From: Eonycteris spelaea
Taxonomy: Eukaryota; Chordata; Mammalia; Chiroptera; Pteropodidae
Reading direction: 5' to 3'
Length of the DNA: 64,000 nt
Assembly (NCBI GenBank): GCA_003508835.1
Contig: PUFA01000012.1
Span: 19,510,001-19,574,000, forward strand
Part shown: piece after piece, positions 33,851 to 44,840 of the stretch
Position numbering within the stretch: the first letter of the stretch is position 1
Layout: every line of letters begins with the position of its first letter
Translations under genes and position numbers: made by a program
Notes under the pieces: model-generated
Databases searched by the model: none
Told to the model about the DNA's origin: nothing
What the model saw: only the letters and a program-made list of their open reading frames with translations

Positions 33851-34699
33851 CACCAACGGCTTTAAGAGCACTGAGTCATGGGCTTTTGACTTTTGTTGTT
33901 AATTTCCCTGTTATTAGGACACCCAAGCACAAGAAGACATATTTGGTACATCTTACTTGCTTTTAAAAAATAGAGTTTAGTTCTATTACTATCATTCCAA
34001 CCCACAGATCTATACTTTATGAGTTCAATAAGATCAAATGGAAGTCACCTAAAAATGCAGCTTTAAAAAAAAATGTCCTTTGTCTAAACATTTCCACTTT
34101 TTTCCCCCAAAGAGTTGAATGCTTTTTCCTCAATATATTTGGCTAGTTATTCAAAAAGAAGAAACCATCCAAGGAGGGGAATCTATGCCTCCTTGTCAAA
34201 AGAAGTCAGATTATTTAATGCCAAGAAAGGCTATTTTTATTTTCATCTGATGGTCTGTGAGATTTTTTTAAAAGGTCAGCATCATAGAAGTGAAAAGGAG
34301 AAGCTAAGAGCTACCATAAATCTCTCTCCTCTTAACAGTCTCAAACCTGACCTTGTGTTATCAGCAGCCAGATACCTTGGGTAGTTAGAGAGTGTTTATA
34401 TAATGGAGGAGAAGGGACCAGCTCTATCCCTGGTGAGGTCGTTAAAGTAGCTTTGGAATGTTCTGGAGCCACGTAAACCACCATTGGCACCAGAAGTTAC
34501 AATGTAAGTCCAGAAACGTATATCTCCCTTAACTCATGCTGCTACTGTAAACACAAGCAAGTAGCATCCTTTGGGCAGCTAAAGGAAGGTAGGGCATTTG
34601 ATCATTCATGTTATCCTTAGAGCATGACTATGAGGATCAGGTCTCAGGAGATAAGAAGGATGGGTCATGTTTAGTCAACAAAACACAATCACTCCAAGC
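33851..34699. other. No gene or recognised repeat
   Basis: An 89-codon plus frame at 34,115-34,384 and a 78-codon frame at 34,608-34,844 show no domain; the second runs into MIR sequence. Confidence 0.5.
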
Positions 34700-34920
34700 T
34701 GCAGTAAAGGAAATCTGGCAAAAACTGCACATTAATTCTATGATTCTGGGCAAACCATTCTGTTTCTCTGAGCCTCAGTTTCTTCATCTAGAAAATGAGA
34801 CCAGTCATTTCCTATCTCACCAATTTGTTGTGAAGCTTAAATGAGAAAAGTGTGAAAGAGCTGTGGGAATTGTGAAAAGCAGTATAAACATTCATGGTCA
34901 TTCTATTGTTTATCAGAACC
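34700..34920 (+). repeat. MIR SINE
   Basis: 'ATGATTCTGGGCAAACCATTCTGTTTCTCTGAGCCTCAGTTTCTTCATCTAGAAAATGAGACCAG' is textbook MIR core, followed by 'TTTGTTGTGAAGCTTAAATGAG'. Confidence 0.92.
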
Positions 34921-34934
34921 TACTGTTTGTTAAC

Positions 34935-35085
34935 AGAAAACTATTTTTGTGCTCAGGATCTTGGTTGATTTATTAAGTAAAAGTTGGTTAAGTGCCTGCT
35001 ATGTGACAGACAATGGACTATGGGTTGGAAATACAGAAGACATATAATGAAATCCTAATCTTCAAAGACTATATAGTCTGCAGAG
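34935..35085 (-). repeat. L2 3'-end fragment, antisense
   Basis: 'AGTGCCTGCTATGTGACAGACAATGGACTATGGGTTGGAAATACAGAAGACATATAATG' and 'TTCAAAGACTATATAGTCTG' match the reversed L2 tail. Confidence 0.75.
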
Positions 35086-35521
35086 TGGGGCAGGGAGTGT
35101 GGGGGGTTGGAGGGCAAGGAGGTTAAGTGTGGTGCATGGTGTGATTTTGCACCCGAATTCCCCTTTGGTGTCAAAGGGCTTGTTTTTCCAGTTGCTGAAG
35201 ATACTATCAGTCCCTTAGAGGGAATGCTTGGGCTGAAAAGAGTCATCCTGCCCAAGGTCACAGCCCCTTCACAGGGATTTTATATAAAATAATAATCATT
35301 CAAAGTCATAGTCCTCTTCCTCCATACTGGAATATTTCTGAAAGGAAGGGTCATATCTCTTCAGAATTTTCCATAGGGCTGGCTGACATTGGGACTGTAT
35401 CACAGCTCACCTTCTTCCTCTGACCAATCTTGCTTGCTTCCCTTTCTTTCCACAAGTATTGATCCAAGAGAGCTCCTCAATAAACTTCCTGTACAATGAC
35501 ATCCTTTTCAGAGTCTACTTC
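35086..35521. other. No gene; LTR-like tail near 35,430-35,516
   Basis: 'AGTATTGATCCAAGAGAGCTCCTCAATAAACTTCC' and 'TCAGAGTCTACTTC' recall the end of an old LTR (similar to 2640-2820). The family is not named. Confidence 0.35.
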
Positions 35522-35944
35522 TGTGATGATTGATTGTATGTGTCAATTTGGCTAGGTTATGGTGCCCAGTTTTTGGTCAAACACCAGCCTAAATTATGCT
35601 ATGAAGGTATTTTTTAGATGTGCCTAATATTTAAATCAATAGACTTTGAGCAAAGCAGATTACCTTCCATAATGTGGGTGGGCCTCATCTGATCAGTCAA
35701 AGGCCTTAGAAAAAAGACTGAGGTCTCCCAAGGAGGAAGAAATTATGCTTCCAGACTACCTTTGGACTTGAGCTGCAACATCAACATTTTCATGAGTCTC
35801 CAGCAGATAGAAAGAAAGAAGGAAAGAAAGAAGGAAGGAAGGAAGGAAGGAAGGAAGGAAGGAAGGAAGGAAGGAAGGAAGGAAGGAAGGAAGGAAGGAA
35901 ATTTTAGATTGTTTCTGTTTCTCTGGAGAACCCTGACTAATACA
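35522..35944 (+). mobile_element. LTR (ERVL/MaLR-type, subfamily unassigned) with internal microsatellite
   Basis: It begins TGTGATGATTGATTGTATGTGTC and ends CTGGAGAACCCTGACTAATACA. Between lie 'TTTGGCTAGGTTATGGTGCCCAG', 'TTTAAATCAATAGACTTTGAG', and 'AATGTGGGTGGGCCTCATCTGATCAGTC'. TG...CA termini with flanks ACTTC / AATTC (4 of 5 matching) fit a 5-bp retroviral target duplication. The 3' third has been replaced or expanded by a GGAA array. Confidence 0.8.
35809..35900. repeat. (GAAA)n then perfect (GGAA)17 microsatellite
   Basis: Mixed AGAA/GGAA units at 35,809-35,832 lead into 17 uninterrupted GGAA units at 35,833-35,900. GGAA is the core ETS-factor recognition word; in human cells long GGAA arrays can bind ETS proteins. 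Three overlapping 'frames' here are purely Phe/Leu/Pro or Lys/Glu/Gly repeat artefacts. Confidence 0.97.
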
Positions 35945-36002
35945 AATTCCCAGAATTCTATAATACCAGGCATTTATGATACAGTGATTAATGATCTGAG
36001 TT

Positions 36003-36290
36003 AGCACTAGAGCTAGCTTTATGGGCATGTAACCTGTGCAGTAACACAAGATACCACACTTAGAAGGACCTGGGTTATATGATCTGCTGTCACGATCTGA
36101 AAGTCTTGGTAATTTTATCTTCAGACTTGTGTTTTATAAGTGAAGTCCAATGGAACAGTGAAGAACATGTGTGCGCAGAAAGAGATACATGTCATATGCA
36201 TGTTCACTATTACTCACCACCTCATTTGAGATACCCTGCATGGAGATACCCGGTGGACCCACAATTACTGGGAGTTTAGTGAAACTCAAA
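36003..36290 (+). mobile_element. Old DNA-transposon-like fragment, left part
   Basis: 'GGGCATGTAACCTGTGCAGTAACAC', 'ATATGATCTGCTGTCACGATCTGAAAGTCTTGGTAATTTTATC' and 'TGTTTTATAAGTGAAGTCCAATGGAACAGTG' match an old mammalian interspersed element that I recognise by sequence but cannot name. Confidence 0.5.
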
Positions 36291-36299
36291 AGTGAGCAG

Positions 36300-36934
36300 A
36301 AGATAAGATTGTTGTTTCTTTAATTGAGTGAGTAGGAGGAAGGAGATGTCTGACAGCCCTAAGAGGCCACACTTAAAGTTCTAACCAAAACTAGCTTCAA
36401 AAGTAGAAAGCAAGCACTGGCATTCTAACAAATACATATGGTCAAGAATACAACACTATTATATTCTCTTTATTCATCTTATTTCCCTGCATTAACTACC
36501 CACTTATGCTTAAAATGATGACACAGAAGGAAGGGAAATATCCAACAACCCATGGTTCCTTTTCCTTTCAGATCTCCCTTATTCATTAGTAAACTGAAGG
36601 TAGAGAGTGTTGGTATAATGTGTTCTTAGATAGAAATGAAATTTGAAATGTTGAGTTAATTCTGTGCATATTTTCTACTGTATGGTAAGAGCAAAATACA
36701 TATACACACATAAGCTATGAAACATGAATTCTATAATTTAGGTGACCCTACATATGAGATCAATGCTCTTATATAAAACTGGCATTTCACAATATAAAGA
36801 TAAATGGTAAGTTTTATGTTTATGAGCAACATAAAATGTTAATTTACTTATAATGACATTAAATAGCAAATAAACGATAAACAAATAGACAAGTCAAGAG
36901 ACAGACTACGGAAGGAAAAAAAGCTTATATTGTA
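36300..36934. other. A+T-rich sequence between two transposon-like ends
   Basis: No gene or recognised motif. It may be the interior of the flanking element or later insertion material. Confidence 0.35.
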
Positions 36935-37018
36935 GTACCTTTAATGGCACTTTTTTCCTACTTTTCGTAAAAGGGACCCCACCTTTTTGTCTTACACTAG
37001 GCTCTGTGAATTATGTAA
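36935..37018 (+). mobile_element. Old DNA-transposon-like fragment, right end
   Basis: Reverse complement reads CAAGGTTGGTTACATAATTC, close to the terminal CAGGACCGGCTACATAATTTG word of the same unnamed family, followed by 'GGGTCCCTTTTACGAAAAG'. It probably pairs with the 36,003 fragment. Confidence 0.5.
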
Positions 37019-37179
37019 CCAACCTTGATTACCAATATATTTTATGAGTACGCAATTGGGATTTGAGGAAAGTTTCTCAAAAGTTGAGTCCTACAAGCTG
37101 TTAGAAATAGCCAGGAAAAGTGAATTGAGGGAAATGGAGGAGGAAGTATTAGGCAGAGAGTACAGGATGTAGTCTGGCA

Positions 37180-37400
37180 TCAAAATCTAGAGAGAGCGTG
37201 GCTCCCATGGGAAATTAAAAGCCATTTGGTTTATCTGGATCTGGAGTTGAGGCAGGAGGGTTGAGGGATCTGGCGAGAAAATAATCTGAAAATGCAAGAC
37301 AGGGCGGATCATGAAGGTGCTGATACATACTCTGCAGGCGACGGGAAGTCAATGGAGAGTTTAAGCCAAAACACTGAGAAAGAAGATACATTGTGGGAAG
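37180..37400 (-). repeat. L2 fragment, antisense
   Basis: 'AAGACAGGGCGGATCATGAAGG', 'TACTCTGCAGGCGACGGGAAGTCAATGGAGAGTTTAAGCC' is the reversed L2 segment that normally reads GATCATG...GGGCCTT...GGAAGCCATTGGAGGGTTTTGAGC. Confidence 0.6.
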
Positions 37401-37639
37401 AACTTTAGTGCCAGCTCTGCGCTGCTGTTGCCCTTTGAGTCCTGCACTGTTTGACCTCCTTCTGGGCTATTGACTTTCCTTTCCTCACACATTACAGTGC
37501 CAGTTGTCAGAGTGCAGTGTACTGGTTATCAATTCCAAGGGAGCAGGAGGCCATTCTAATGCAGCTAATTGGAAATTGAAAGACTACTGGCATGAGAGTG
37601 CCATTCCAAAATCTATTTATCCTTAAAAGTTCAGATCAA

Positions 37640-37989
37640 ATGCCACCTCTTTGTCTCTTCTACAATCATTCTAAAAAGTGGAAAGGCAGTTGTTCACTGG
37701 AGAATAGTTTTGCCAACAATTAGTACCAGAATTACTGGATATGCAAAGAGAATAAACTTTGATCCATATCTTGCACCATACACAAAACTTAATTTAAATG
37801 GATCATAGACCTATATATAAAACCTAAAACTACAAATTCTAAAAGAAGATATAAGAGAATATCTTCATGATCTTGAGATAGGCAATGATGTCTTAGATAT
37901 ATTAAAAGCATAATTCATAAAAGAAGCAATTAATAAATTTGACTTTACTAAGATTAAAAATGTTTACTCTTCAAAAGCCATTGTTAAAA
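37640..37989 (+). mobile_element. Older L1M ORF2 fragment, left of the nested L1
   Basis: 'ATCTTGCACCATACACAAAACTTAATTTAAATGGATCATAGACC', 'ATATATAAAACCTAAAACTAC' and 'AAAGCAATAATTC...AAGCAATTAATAAATTTGACTTTACTAAG' are the L1M ORF2 3' region. The copy resumes after the inserted L1 at 43,802. Confidence 0.88.
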
Positions 37990-38543
37990 TAATGAAAACA
38001 GGATTCTGGGAAACATGGCAGAGTGAGAGAGACTTCCTCAGATCTCTTCCCTTGAAACAACAATAAGCTGACATCTAAAACTGAACAAAAAACACTCAAA
38101 CTGCACACAAGCACATCTGAGCGTGGGATCTGCGCATAAGAGCTACCACAGGTCAGAACCCTGGGTGTCAGGTGGTGGACTGGGAGAAATAAAGAAGCTC
38201 CCTCTTGCAGACTCTGGAGCTCCCTGCAGGAGAAGGGGGAGGGGAGAAGTTGCAGCAACTTCCCCGAACAGCCATGGCTGAAGTGCTGCGAGTTCCACAC
38301 AGCCGGCAGCAGGGTCCAGTCATCAGGGCAGAGGGCAGAGAAACAGGGTGGCAGAGAAAAACAGTTGATTTTTATCAGCCCTGGTTGCAAAACTGAGGCT
38401 GAGCCACAGCCCCCATCTCCCAACCCCAAGGACCCCTTCTCCCATACTCTACAAGACCGATCACTGCAGAGCCCCAGGGGAATCTGAGCAAATGCAACCA
38501 GACTGTTGCTGACACTGACAGGGGCTGAAACTGAAGGCAGCAA
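37971..38543 (-). other. 190-codon antisense frame through the L1 5' UTR
   Basis: This is the longest open frame in the window. It starts 543 bases inside the L1, runs outward through its 5' UTR and ends about 30 bases beyond the 5' edge in older L1M DNA. It is rich in Ser, Leu, Cys and Pro, with no domain I recognise. In primates an antisense frame called ORF0 lies in the L1 5' UTR; this one is in a comparable place but shows no visible sequence similarity. It may be chance openness of a G+C-richer segment. Confidence 0.3.
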
Positions 38544-38997
38544 GTATGATTAAATATCTATAAGAAAATTAAAAAGGCATTATTTAGGCTTTATGTAAAG
38601 CAGGAATCCAAGAGGCTTAGATGCCACCTACTGGAAACCAAAATAAAAGTGCCTTCTTTGCAGCAGGATAAAGAGAGAACTTTATATAGTAAATCTTTCT
38701 GAAAAAAAACAGCAGAATACATTTCCATTAATGCCTAGGTGGAGAAATAGTCCATTAAACACCATGAACAGCCAAGGTGACAAGGCATCTCAAAAAGAAA
38801 GAGAAAAATCTCCAGAAAATAAGTTTACAAACATAGAAATATGAAACTTAAATGACAGAGAATTCAGGATAGTACTTCTGAAAAAAACTCAGTGATTTCC
38901 AAAGGGAGTCATATCAACAATTTCAAATTGAAAAAACAACTAGATGAGCAGAGCAAGGAGATTGAAACCCTCAAAAAGAACAGAATTGATCTTCTGG

Positions 38998-39002
<5 letters not shown>

Positions 39003-39039
<37 letters not shown>

Positions 39040-39048
39040 ACACACACT
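39003..39048. repeat. (AC)n microsatellite inside L1 ORF1
   Basis: AC units run with one CC interruption near 39,038-39,039. They replace part of the ORF1 coiled-coil coding region. Confidence 0.97.
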
Positions 39049-39584
39049 CCGAAAGAGTGAAAAATGAAAAAATGAAATGCCAAGCTTAAGAAATAGAGTC
39101 AACCAAATGGAGGAAAGGATCAGTGATATCAAAGACAAAATCTAGAAATAAATTAGAAGAAAGAAGAGAGAAACCAAAGAATGAAAAATAATGAAAAGAA
39201 AAATACAAGAACTAGCTGATACCATCAGGAGAGGAAAAGGAGCAGGGATTAGAAAGTATTTTCAGACAAATAGTGGATGAGAATTTCCCAAATCTAAGAA
39301 ATGAACTGGAACTTGGAACTCAAGAAGTCAACAGAACATCCAATTATCTCAACCCAAAAAGGCCTTCACCAAGACATATTGTATTAAAGTTATCAAAAAT
39401 CAATGACAAAGATAGAATTTTCAGGGCAGCTAGGGAGAAGAAAACAATAACCTATGAAGGAAAATCCATTATATTATCCTCAAACTTCTCAGCGCAAATC
39501 TTAAAAGCCAGAAAGGAATGAAATCAAATATTTAAATTTTTTAAGTGAAAGGAACTACTACCAGCTGAGAATAAAGTATCAGCT

Positions 39585-39620
39585 ATTTCTCCTTTAGATA
39601 TTTATATCTAAAGGAGAAAT
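39585..39620. repeat. 17-bp perfect inverted repeat, 2-base loop
   Basis: The left arm 39,585-39,601 and the right arm 39,604-39,620 are exact reverse complements around TT; arms contain TTTCTCCTTTAGATAT. It sits where ORF1 should read through to GEIK, so one arm looks like an inverted copy of the other. Confidence 0.95.
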
Positions 39621-39849
39621 TAAGAACTTTCTGGACATAGGAAAATTGAGGGAATTTCCTGCACTGCAGGAAATACTGTAAGGGGTCAGGTGACCTAAAA
39701 CAAAATGAAAAAGAAAAAATACATAATTAGGAATGAAGTGACTATCAGGAAAACAGAAGCAGAGGAGTGCAATCCTTACTAAGATCAAGGCATTATAAAC
39801 TTAAATAATAATAAGAGAATTGCTATAGCAAGATAGTAATTAATCAAAA

Positions 39850-42800
39850 AACAAAACCCAACTATATGCTGCCTCCAGAAGACACATCTCAGCTCCAAAG
39901 ACAAATACAAACTCAAAATGAAAGCATGGAAAATGAATATTCAGCAAATGGCATTCTGAGAAAAGTGAGAGTAGCGGTATTAATGTCGGATGAAACACAC
40001 TTCAAAATAAAAAAGGAAAAGAAAGATACTAAGGGACAGTCCATAATGATAAAGGGAATTATGCACCAAGAAGCATAACACTTATTAATATCTATGCTCC
40101 CAATGAGGGAGCCCCAAAATATGTAAAGCAATTACTAACAGAACTAAAGGGAGAAACAGACCAAAACACTATCACAGTAGGACCTAAATACCCATTGTCA
40201 GATATGGACAGATCATCCAAACAGAAAATCAAAAGGAAATAACATCCTTAAATGACACATTAGACCAACTGGACATAATTGACATTTACAGAGCCTTCCA
40301 TCCCAAAACAGCTGCTTATACATTCTTCTCTAGTGCACATGGAACATTCTCAAGAATTGACCACATACTGGGACACAGAGATAGCCTCAACAAATATAAG
40401 AGGGTTGAAATCATACCAACCATATTCTCTGATCATAATGCTTTGAAACTAGAGATCAACTGCAAAAAGAAATCAGGAAGAACCACAAATACATGGAGAT
40501 TAAACAACACTACTGAAGAATAACTGGGTCAGGGAAGAAATAAAAAGAGAGATCAAGAGATATAAACAATGATAATGATACTACAATATAAAACTTTTGG
40601 GACATGGCAAAAGTGGTCATAAGAGGAAAGTTCATATCATTACAGGCCTATCTCCAAAAACAAGAATGAGCCCAAATAAACAACCTAATGCTTCATCTTA
40701 AAAAACTAGAAAAGAAGAACAAATGAAGCCTAAAGTCAGCAGAAGGAAAGAAATAATCAAAATTAGAGCAGAAATAAATGAAATGAAAAACAAACAACAA
40801 AAAAAAATAAAAAATAAATGCAACAAAGAGCTGGTTCTTTGAGAAGGTTAATAAAATTGACAAACCCCTGGCTAGACTCACTAAAGAAAAAAGAGAAAGG
40901 ACACAAATAAACAAAATCAGGGATGAAAGAGGGGAAATTACAACTGACATCACAGAAAATACAAAGGATCATACAAGAATACTATGAAAAAGTATATAAA
41001 CAAATTTAATAACCTAGAAGAAATGGACCAGTACTTAGAAAAATACAATCTTCCTAGACTGAATCAAGAAGAACTGGAAAATCTAAATAGACGATCAGCA
41101 GTATGGAAATTGAAATCATCAAAAACCTACCAAAAAGTAAAAGTCCAGGACCAGATGGCTTCACCAGTGAATTCTACCAAACATTCAAAGAAGATTTAAT
41201 ACCTATTCTCCTCAAACTCTTCCAAAAAATTGAAGAGGAGGCAATACTTCCCAACTTCTTTATGAGGCCAATATTACTCTGATACCAAAACCTGGTAAAG
41301 ATAACAAAAAAAGAAAACTACAGACCAATATCTCTCATGAACACAGATGCAAAAATCCTAAATAAGATACTAGCGAATGAATACAGCAACATATTAAAAA
41401 GATTATACACCACGATCAAGTGGGCTTCATCCCAGGGCACAGGGATGGTTCAACATACAAATCAATTAATGTGATACACCACATAAACAAATTAAAAAAT
41501 AAGAATCATATGATCATATCAATAGATGCAGAAAAAGCCTTCAACAAGATACAGCATCCATTTATGATCAAAACACTTAACAAAATCAGTATAGAAGAAA
41601 GTACCTTAACATAATAAAGGCCATATATGACAAACCCTCAGCCAACATTATACTTAATGGTGAAAAACTAAAAACCTTCCCTCTAAGATCAGGAACAAGG
41701 CAAGGCTCCACTATTGCCACTGTTATTCAATATAACATTGGAGGTCCTAGCAAGTGCAATCAGGCAAGAGAAAGATATAAAAGGCATCCAAATAGGAAAT
41801 GAAGAAGTCAAACTGTCACTATTTGCAGATGACATGATTCTCTATATAGAAAACCCTAAAGACTCCACAAGAACACTACTAAAACAATAAGCAAATACAG
41901 TAAAGTTCTGGATAAAATCAACATTCAAAAATCCATAGCATTCCTATACTCTAATAAAAGTGTCAGAAAAAAAGTGGAAAAAATAATTCCTTTTGCAATT
42001 GCAACAAAAAGAATAAAATACCTAGGAATAAATTTAATGAAACATGTGAAGGACCTATATAATGAAAACTACAAGACCCTATTAAAAGAAATCGAAGAAG
42101 ATACAAAGAAATGGAAAGATATTCGTGTTCTTGGATTGGAAGAATCAACATAGTTAAAATGACCATATTACCTAAAGCATTATACAGATTTAATGCAATC
42201 CCCATCAAAATCCATTGGCATTTTTTAAAGAAATAGAACAAAAAAATCATCAGATTTGTAGAAGCACAAAAGACCCAAATTGCCAAAGCCATCCTGAAAA
42301 AAAGAATGAGGCTGGAGGCATCACTCTGCCTGACTTCAAATTATACTACAAAGTGACAGTAATCAAAATGGCATGGTATTGGCAGCAAAACAGACACATG
42401 ACCAGTGGAACAGAATGAGAGTCCAGAAGTAAACCCATATTTATATGGGCAAATAATTTTACACAAAAAGCCAAAAACATACAGTGGAGAAAGGAAAGCC
42501 TCTTCAATAAATGGTGCTGGGAAAACTGGAAAGCCACCTGCAAAAGAATGAAACTAGACTGTTGTCTATCACCACACACCAAAATTAACTCAAAATGGAT
42601 TAAGGACCTGAATATAAGACCTGAAACAATAAAATGCATAGAAGAAAACATAGGAACTAAACTCAAGGACCTTGGACTTAAAGAGGATTTTATGAATTTG
42701 ACCTCAAAGGCAAGGAAGTAAAAGCAAAATAAATGAATGGGACTACATCAAACTAAAAAGCTTCTGCTCAGCAAAAGAAATCAACAAGGTAAAGAGACAA

Positions 42801-43450
42801 CCATCCAATGGGAAAATATATTTGCAAGCAACACCCCGATAAGGGCCTAATATCCAAAATATACAAAGAACTCATACACTCAATAACAACAACAAAAAAA
42901 CAAAAATCCAATCAAAAAATGGGCAGAGGACCTGAACAGACACTTCTCCTAGAGGACATACAAATGGCCAACAAATATATGAAAAGATGCTCAAATCACT
43001 AGCTATTAGGGAAATGCAAATCAAAACCACAATGAGATACCATCTCACACCTGTTAGAATAGCTATAATCAACAGGACAAGTAATAACAAATGTTGGAGA
43101 GGATGCAGAGAAAAAGGAACCCTCATACACTGCTGGTGGGTACAGCCACTATGGAAACAGTATGAGGTTCCTCAAAAAACTAAGAATTGATCTACCATAT
43201 GATCCAGCAATCCCTCTACTGGGTATTTACCCCAAAGACTTGAAAACCATATCAAAGATATTTGCACACCGATGTTCATAGCAGCATTATTCACAGTGGC
43301 CAGGACATGGAAGCAACCAAGTGTCCTATGATAGATGATTGGCTAAAGAAGCTGTGGTACATATATACAATGGAATATTACTCAGCCATAAGAAGAGATG
43401 AAATACTGCCATTTGCAACAACATGGATGGACCTGAGATAATCATGCTAA
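39850..43450 (+). pseudogene. L1 ORF2 remnant (endonuclease and reverse transcriptase)
   Basis: ORF2 would encode the APE-type endonuclease, reverse transcriptase and Cys-rich tail. Visible pieces include an endonuclease segment at 39,940-40,078 (VAVLMSDETHF, then IMIKG), the SDHNALKLEI endonuclease end near 40,430, the RT block at 41,420-41,614 with [14 protein letters not shown] and [15 protein letters not shown], and an intact FADD catalytic box at 41,822-41,833. The thumb and C-terminal region continues to about 43,450 ('GGACATACAAATGGCC', 'AATGGAATATTACTCAGCC'). Stops and frameshifts are frequent throughout, and part of the N-terminal endonuclease seems missing. It is not functional. Confidence 0.92.
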
Positions 43451-43801
43451 GCGAAATAAGCCAGACAGAAAAAGTTGAAATCACATGTATCACTTATATG
43501 TGGGATATAAACCTAAAAGCAACAAACAGGACAAACAAACAGACTCATGGACATGGATAATGGACTGTGGTTACCAGAGGGTAGGGAGGAGGAAGAAAGG
43601 GAGGTAAAAGGGGTCAAATACAGGAGGTAGGGAGGGTGAAGTGGGTTAAAGGGATCAAATATATGGTAGCTGAAGGAAACTGGTACTTGGGTGGTAAACA
43701 CACAATAGAATATACAGATGTGAAATTATAATGTACACCTGAAAATTATATAATTGTATTAACCAAGTTATCCCAATAAACTTAATAAAAAATAAATAAA
43801 T

Positions 43802-44840
43802 TAATGAAAACACGAGCCACAGACTGGGAGAAATATTTGCAAAGTGATAAAGGACTTGAATCTAAATGTATAAAAAAAAAAACTATAAAAAGTAAATATC
43901 AGAAGAAAACAAACAACCCGACTTTTAAAAAATGGGCAAAAATTTGAATACTATAAAATTCCAAGGTAATATATGGATGTCAAATAAATATATGAAAAAG
44001 ATGCTCAATAATTATAATTTCCAATTATAAAATTGAAATAAAATCTCAATTAGTACCACTACTTATCTATTAGAATGGCTAAAACTTTTTAAATTGACAT
44101 AATATCAAATGTTGGCATATCAAATGAAAGAATATCAAATGGAGGAAACAAAACTCTTATATACTGCTAGTGAGAATGTAAAATGTTACGACTACTTTGG
44201 AATATAGTTTGGCAGTTTCTTAACAAGTTAAACCACACCTAACATATGATCCAGTCATTCCACTCCAGGATTTACCTAAGAGAAAAACAAAGCTTACATC
44301 CCCACAAAGCCACGTACACAAATGTTCATAGCCGCTTTACTTGTAACAGCCAAACGCTGGATACAATGCTAATCAACCAAGAACTAATAAACAAACTTTG
44401 TTATCGCCATACAATGGAATACTACTGATCCATAAAAAAAGAAATCAACCACTTGATACCCATGACAACATAGATGAATCCAAAAAATAGTTACGCTGAG
44501 TGAAAGGAAATCAGACATTAAAATGAGTACATGATAATTCCATTTATATAACCTCTAGAAAATGTATGCAAGTCTATAGTGACAGAAAGCAGATGGCGAT
44601 CGCCTGCAGACAGGGAGAAGGGAAGTGGAGGAGAGATCACGGGGAGTTGCTACAGACAGAGAATACAAAGAGCATGAGAAAATTTGGGAAGGTGTAAAAA
44701 ATATGTTAAATTATCCTGATTGTGTTGATTGTGTTGATGGAGTCACAATTATGTGCATATGTGCATGCAAAACTTTTCCAATTGTACCCTTTAATTATAT
44801 TGAAGATATTTTACATCAATTATATCTCATAAAGCATTAA
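43802..44840 (+). mobile_element. Older L1M, right part after the nested L1
   Basis: It resumes with the duplicated TAATGAAAACA and 'CGAGCCACAGACTGGGAGAAATATTTGC'. It continues through 'AAAAATGGGCAAAAATTTGAA', 'AACATATGATCCAGTCATTCCACTCC', 'ATACAATGGAATACTACTGATCC' and a degraded 3' UTR ending near 'TATATCTCATAAAGC'. A 10-bp GGCGATCGCC palindrome occurs at 44,596-44,605. Confidence 0.88.

Larger units (their letters stand above)
38841..39700 (+). pseudogene. L1 ORF1 remnant
   Basis: ORF1 encodes the L1 RNA-binding chaperone (coiled coil, RRM, C-terminal domain). Here 38,892-39,089 reads as the coiled-coil part, disrupted by an AC array that inserts repeated His-Thr. A frame from 39,273 to 39,521 keeps the RRM/CTD signature: ENFPNL near the start, RPSPRHIVLKLSK, then FRAAREK and SNFSAQ..KARKE. 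A TGA replaces the usual Trp after KARKE, and further C-terminal codons (a GEIKNF-like run and LREFPALQEIL) continue in pieces to about 39,700. An inverted duplication at 39,585-39,620 disrupts this last part. Confidence 0.88.
38001..43801 (+). mobile_element. Near full-length fossil L1 with 11-bp target-site duplication
   Basis: The element runs from GGATTCTGGGAAACATGGCAG (38,001) to an A-rich tail (about 43,785-43,801) after a final AATAAA at 43,775-43,780. TAATGAAAACA occurs immediately before (37,990-38,000) and after (43,802-43,812). It contains a 5' UTR of about 0.84 kb, an ORF1 remnant, an ORF2 remnant and a 3' UTR of about 0.3 kb with G-rich 'GGGTAGGGAGGAGGAAG' and 'GGGTGGTAAACACACAATAGAATATACAG'. 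The 3' UTR resembles L1 tails I remember from bats and horses. Both frames are broken by many stops and indels, so the element cannot move. Confidence 0.95.

Noticed and set aside
35743..36049. Three overlapping frames of 76-97 codons on both strands
   Set aside because: They are translations of the GGAA microsatellite (Phe-Leu-Pro-Ser or Lys-Glu-Gly-Arg repeats).
38205..38396. 63-codon plus frame in the L1 5' UTR
   Set aside because: It lies within non-coding L1 5' UTR and has no domain; short enough to be chance.
44596..44605. GGCGATCGCC perfect palindrome
   Set aside because: It is a short word inside the L1M 3' region where consensus is close to it; a few mutations explain it.
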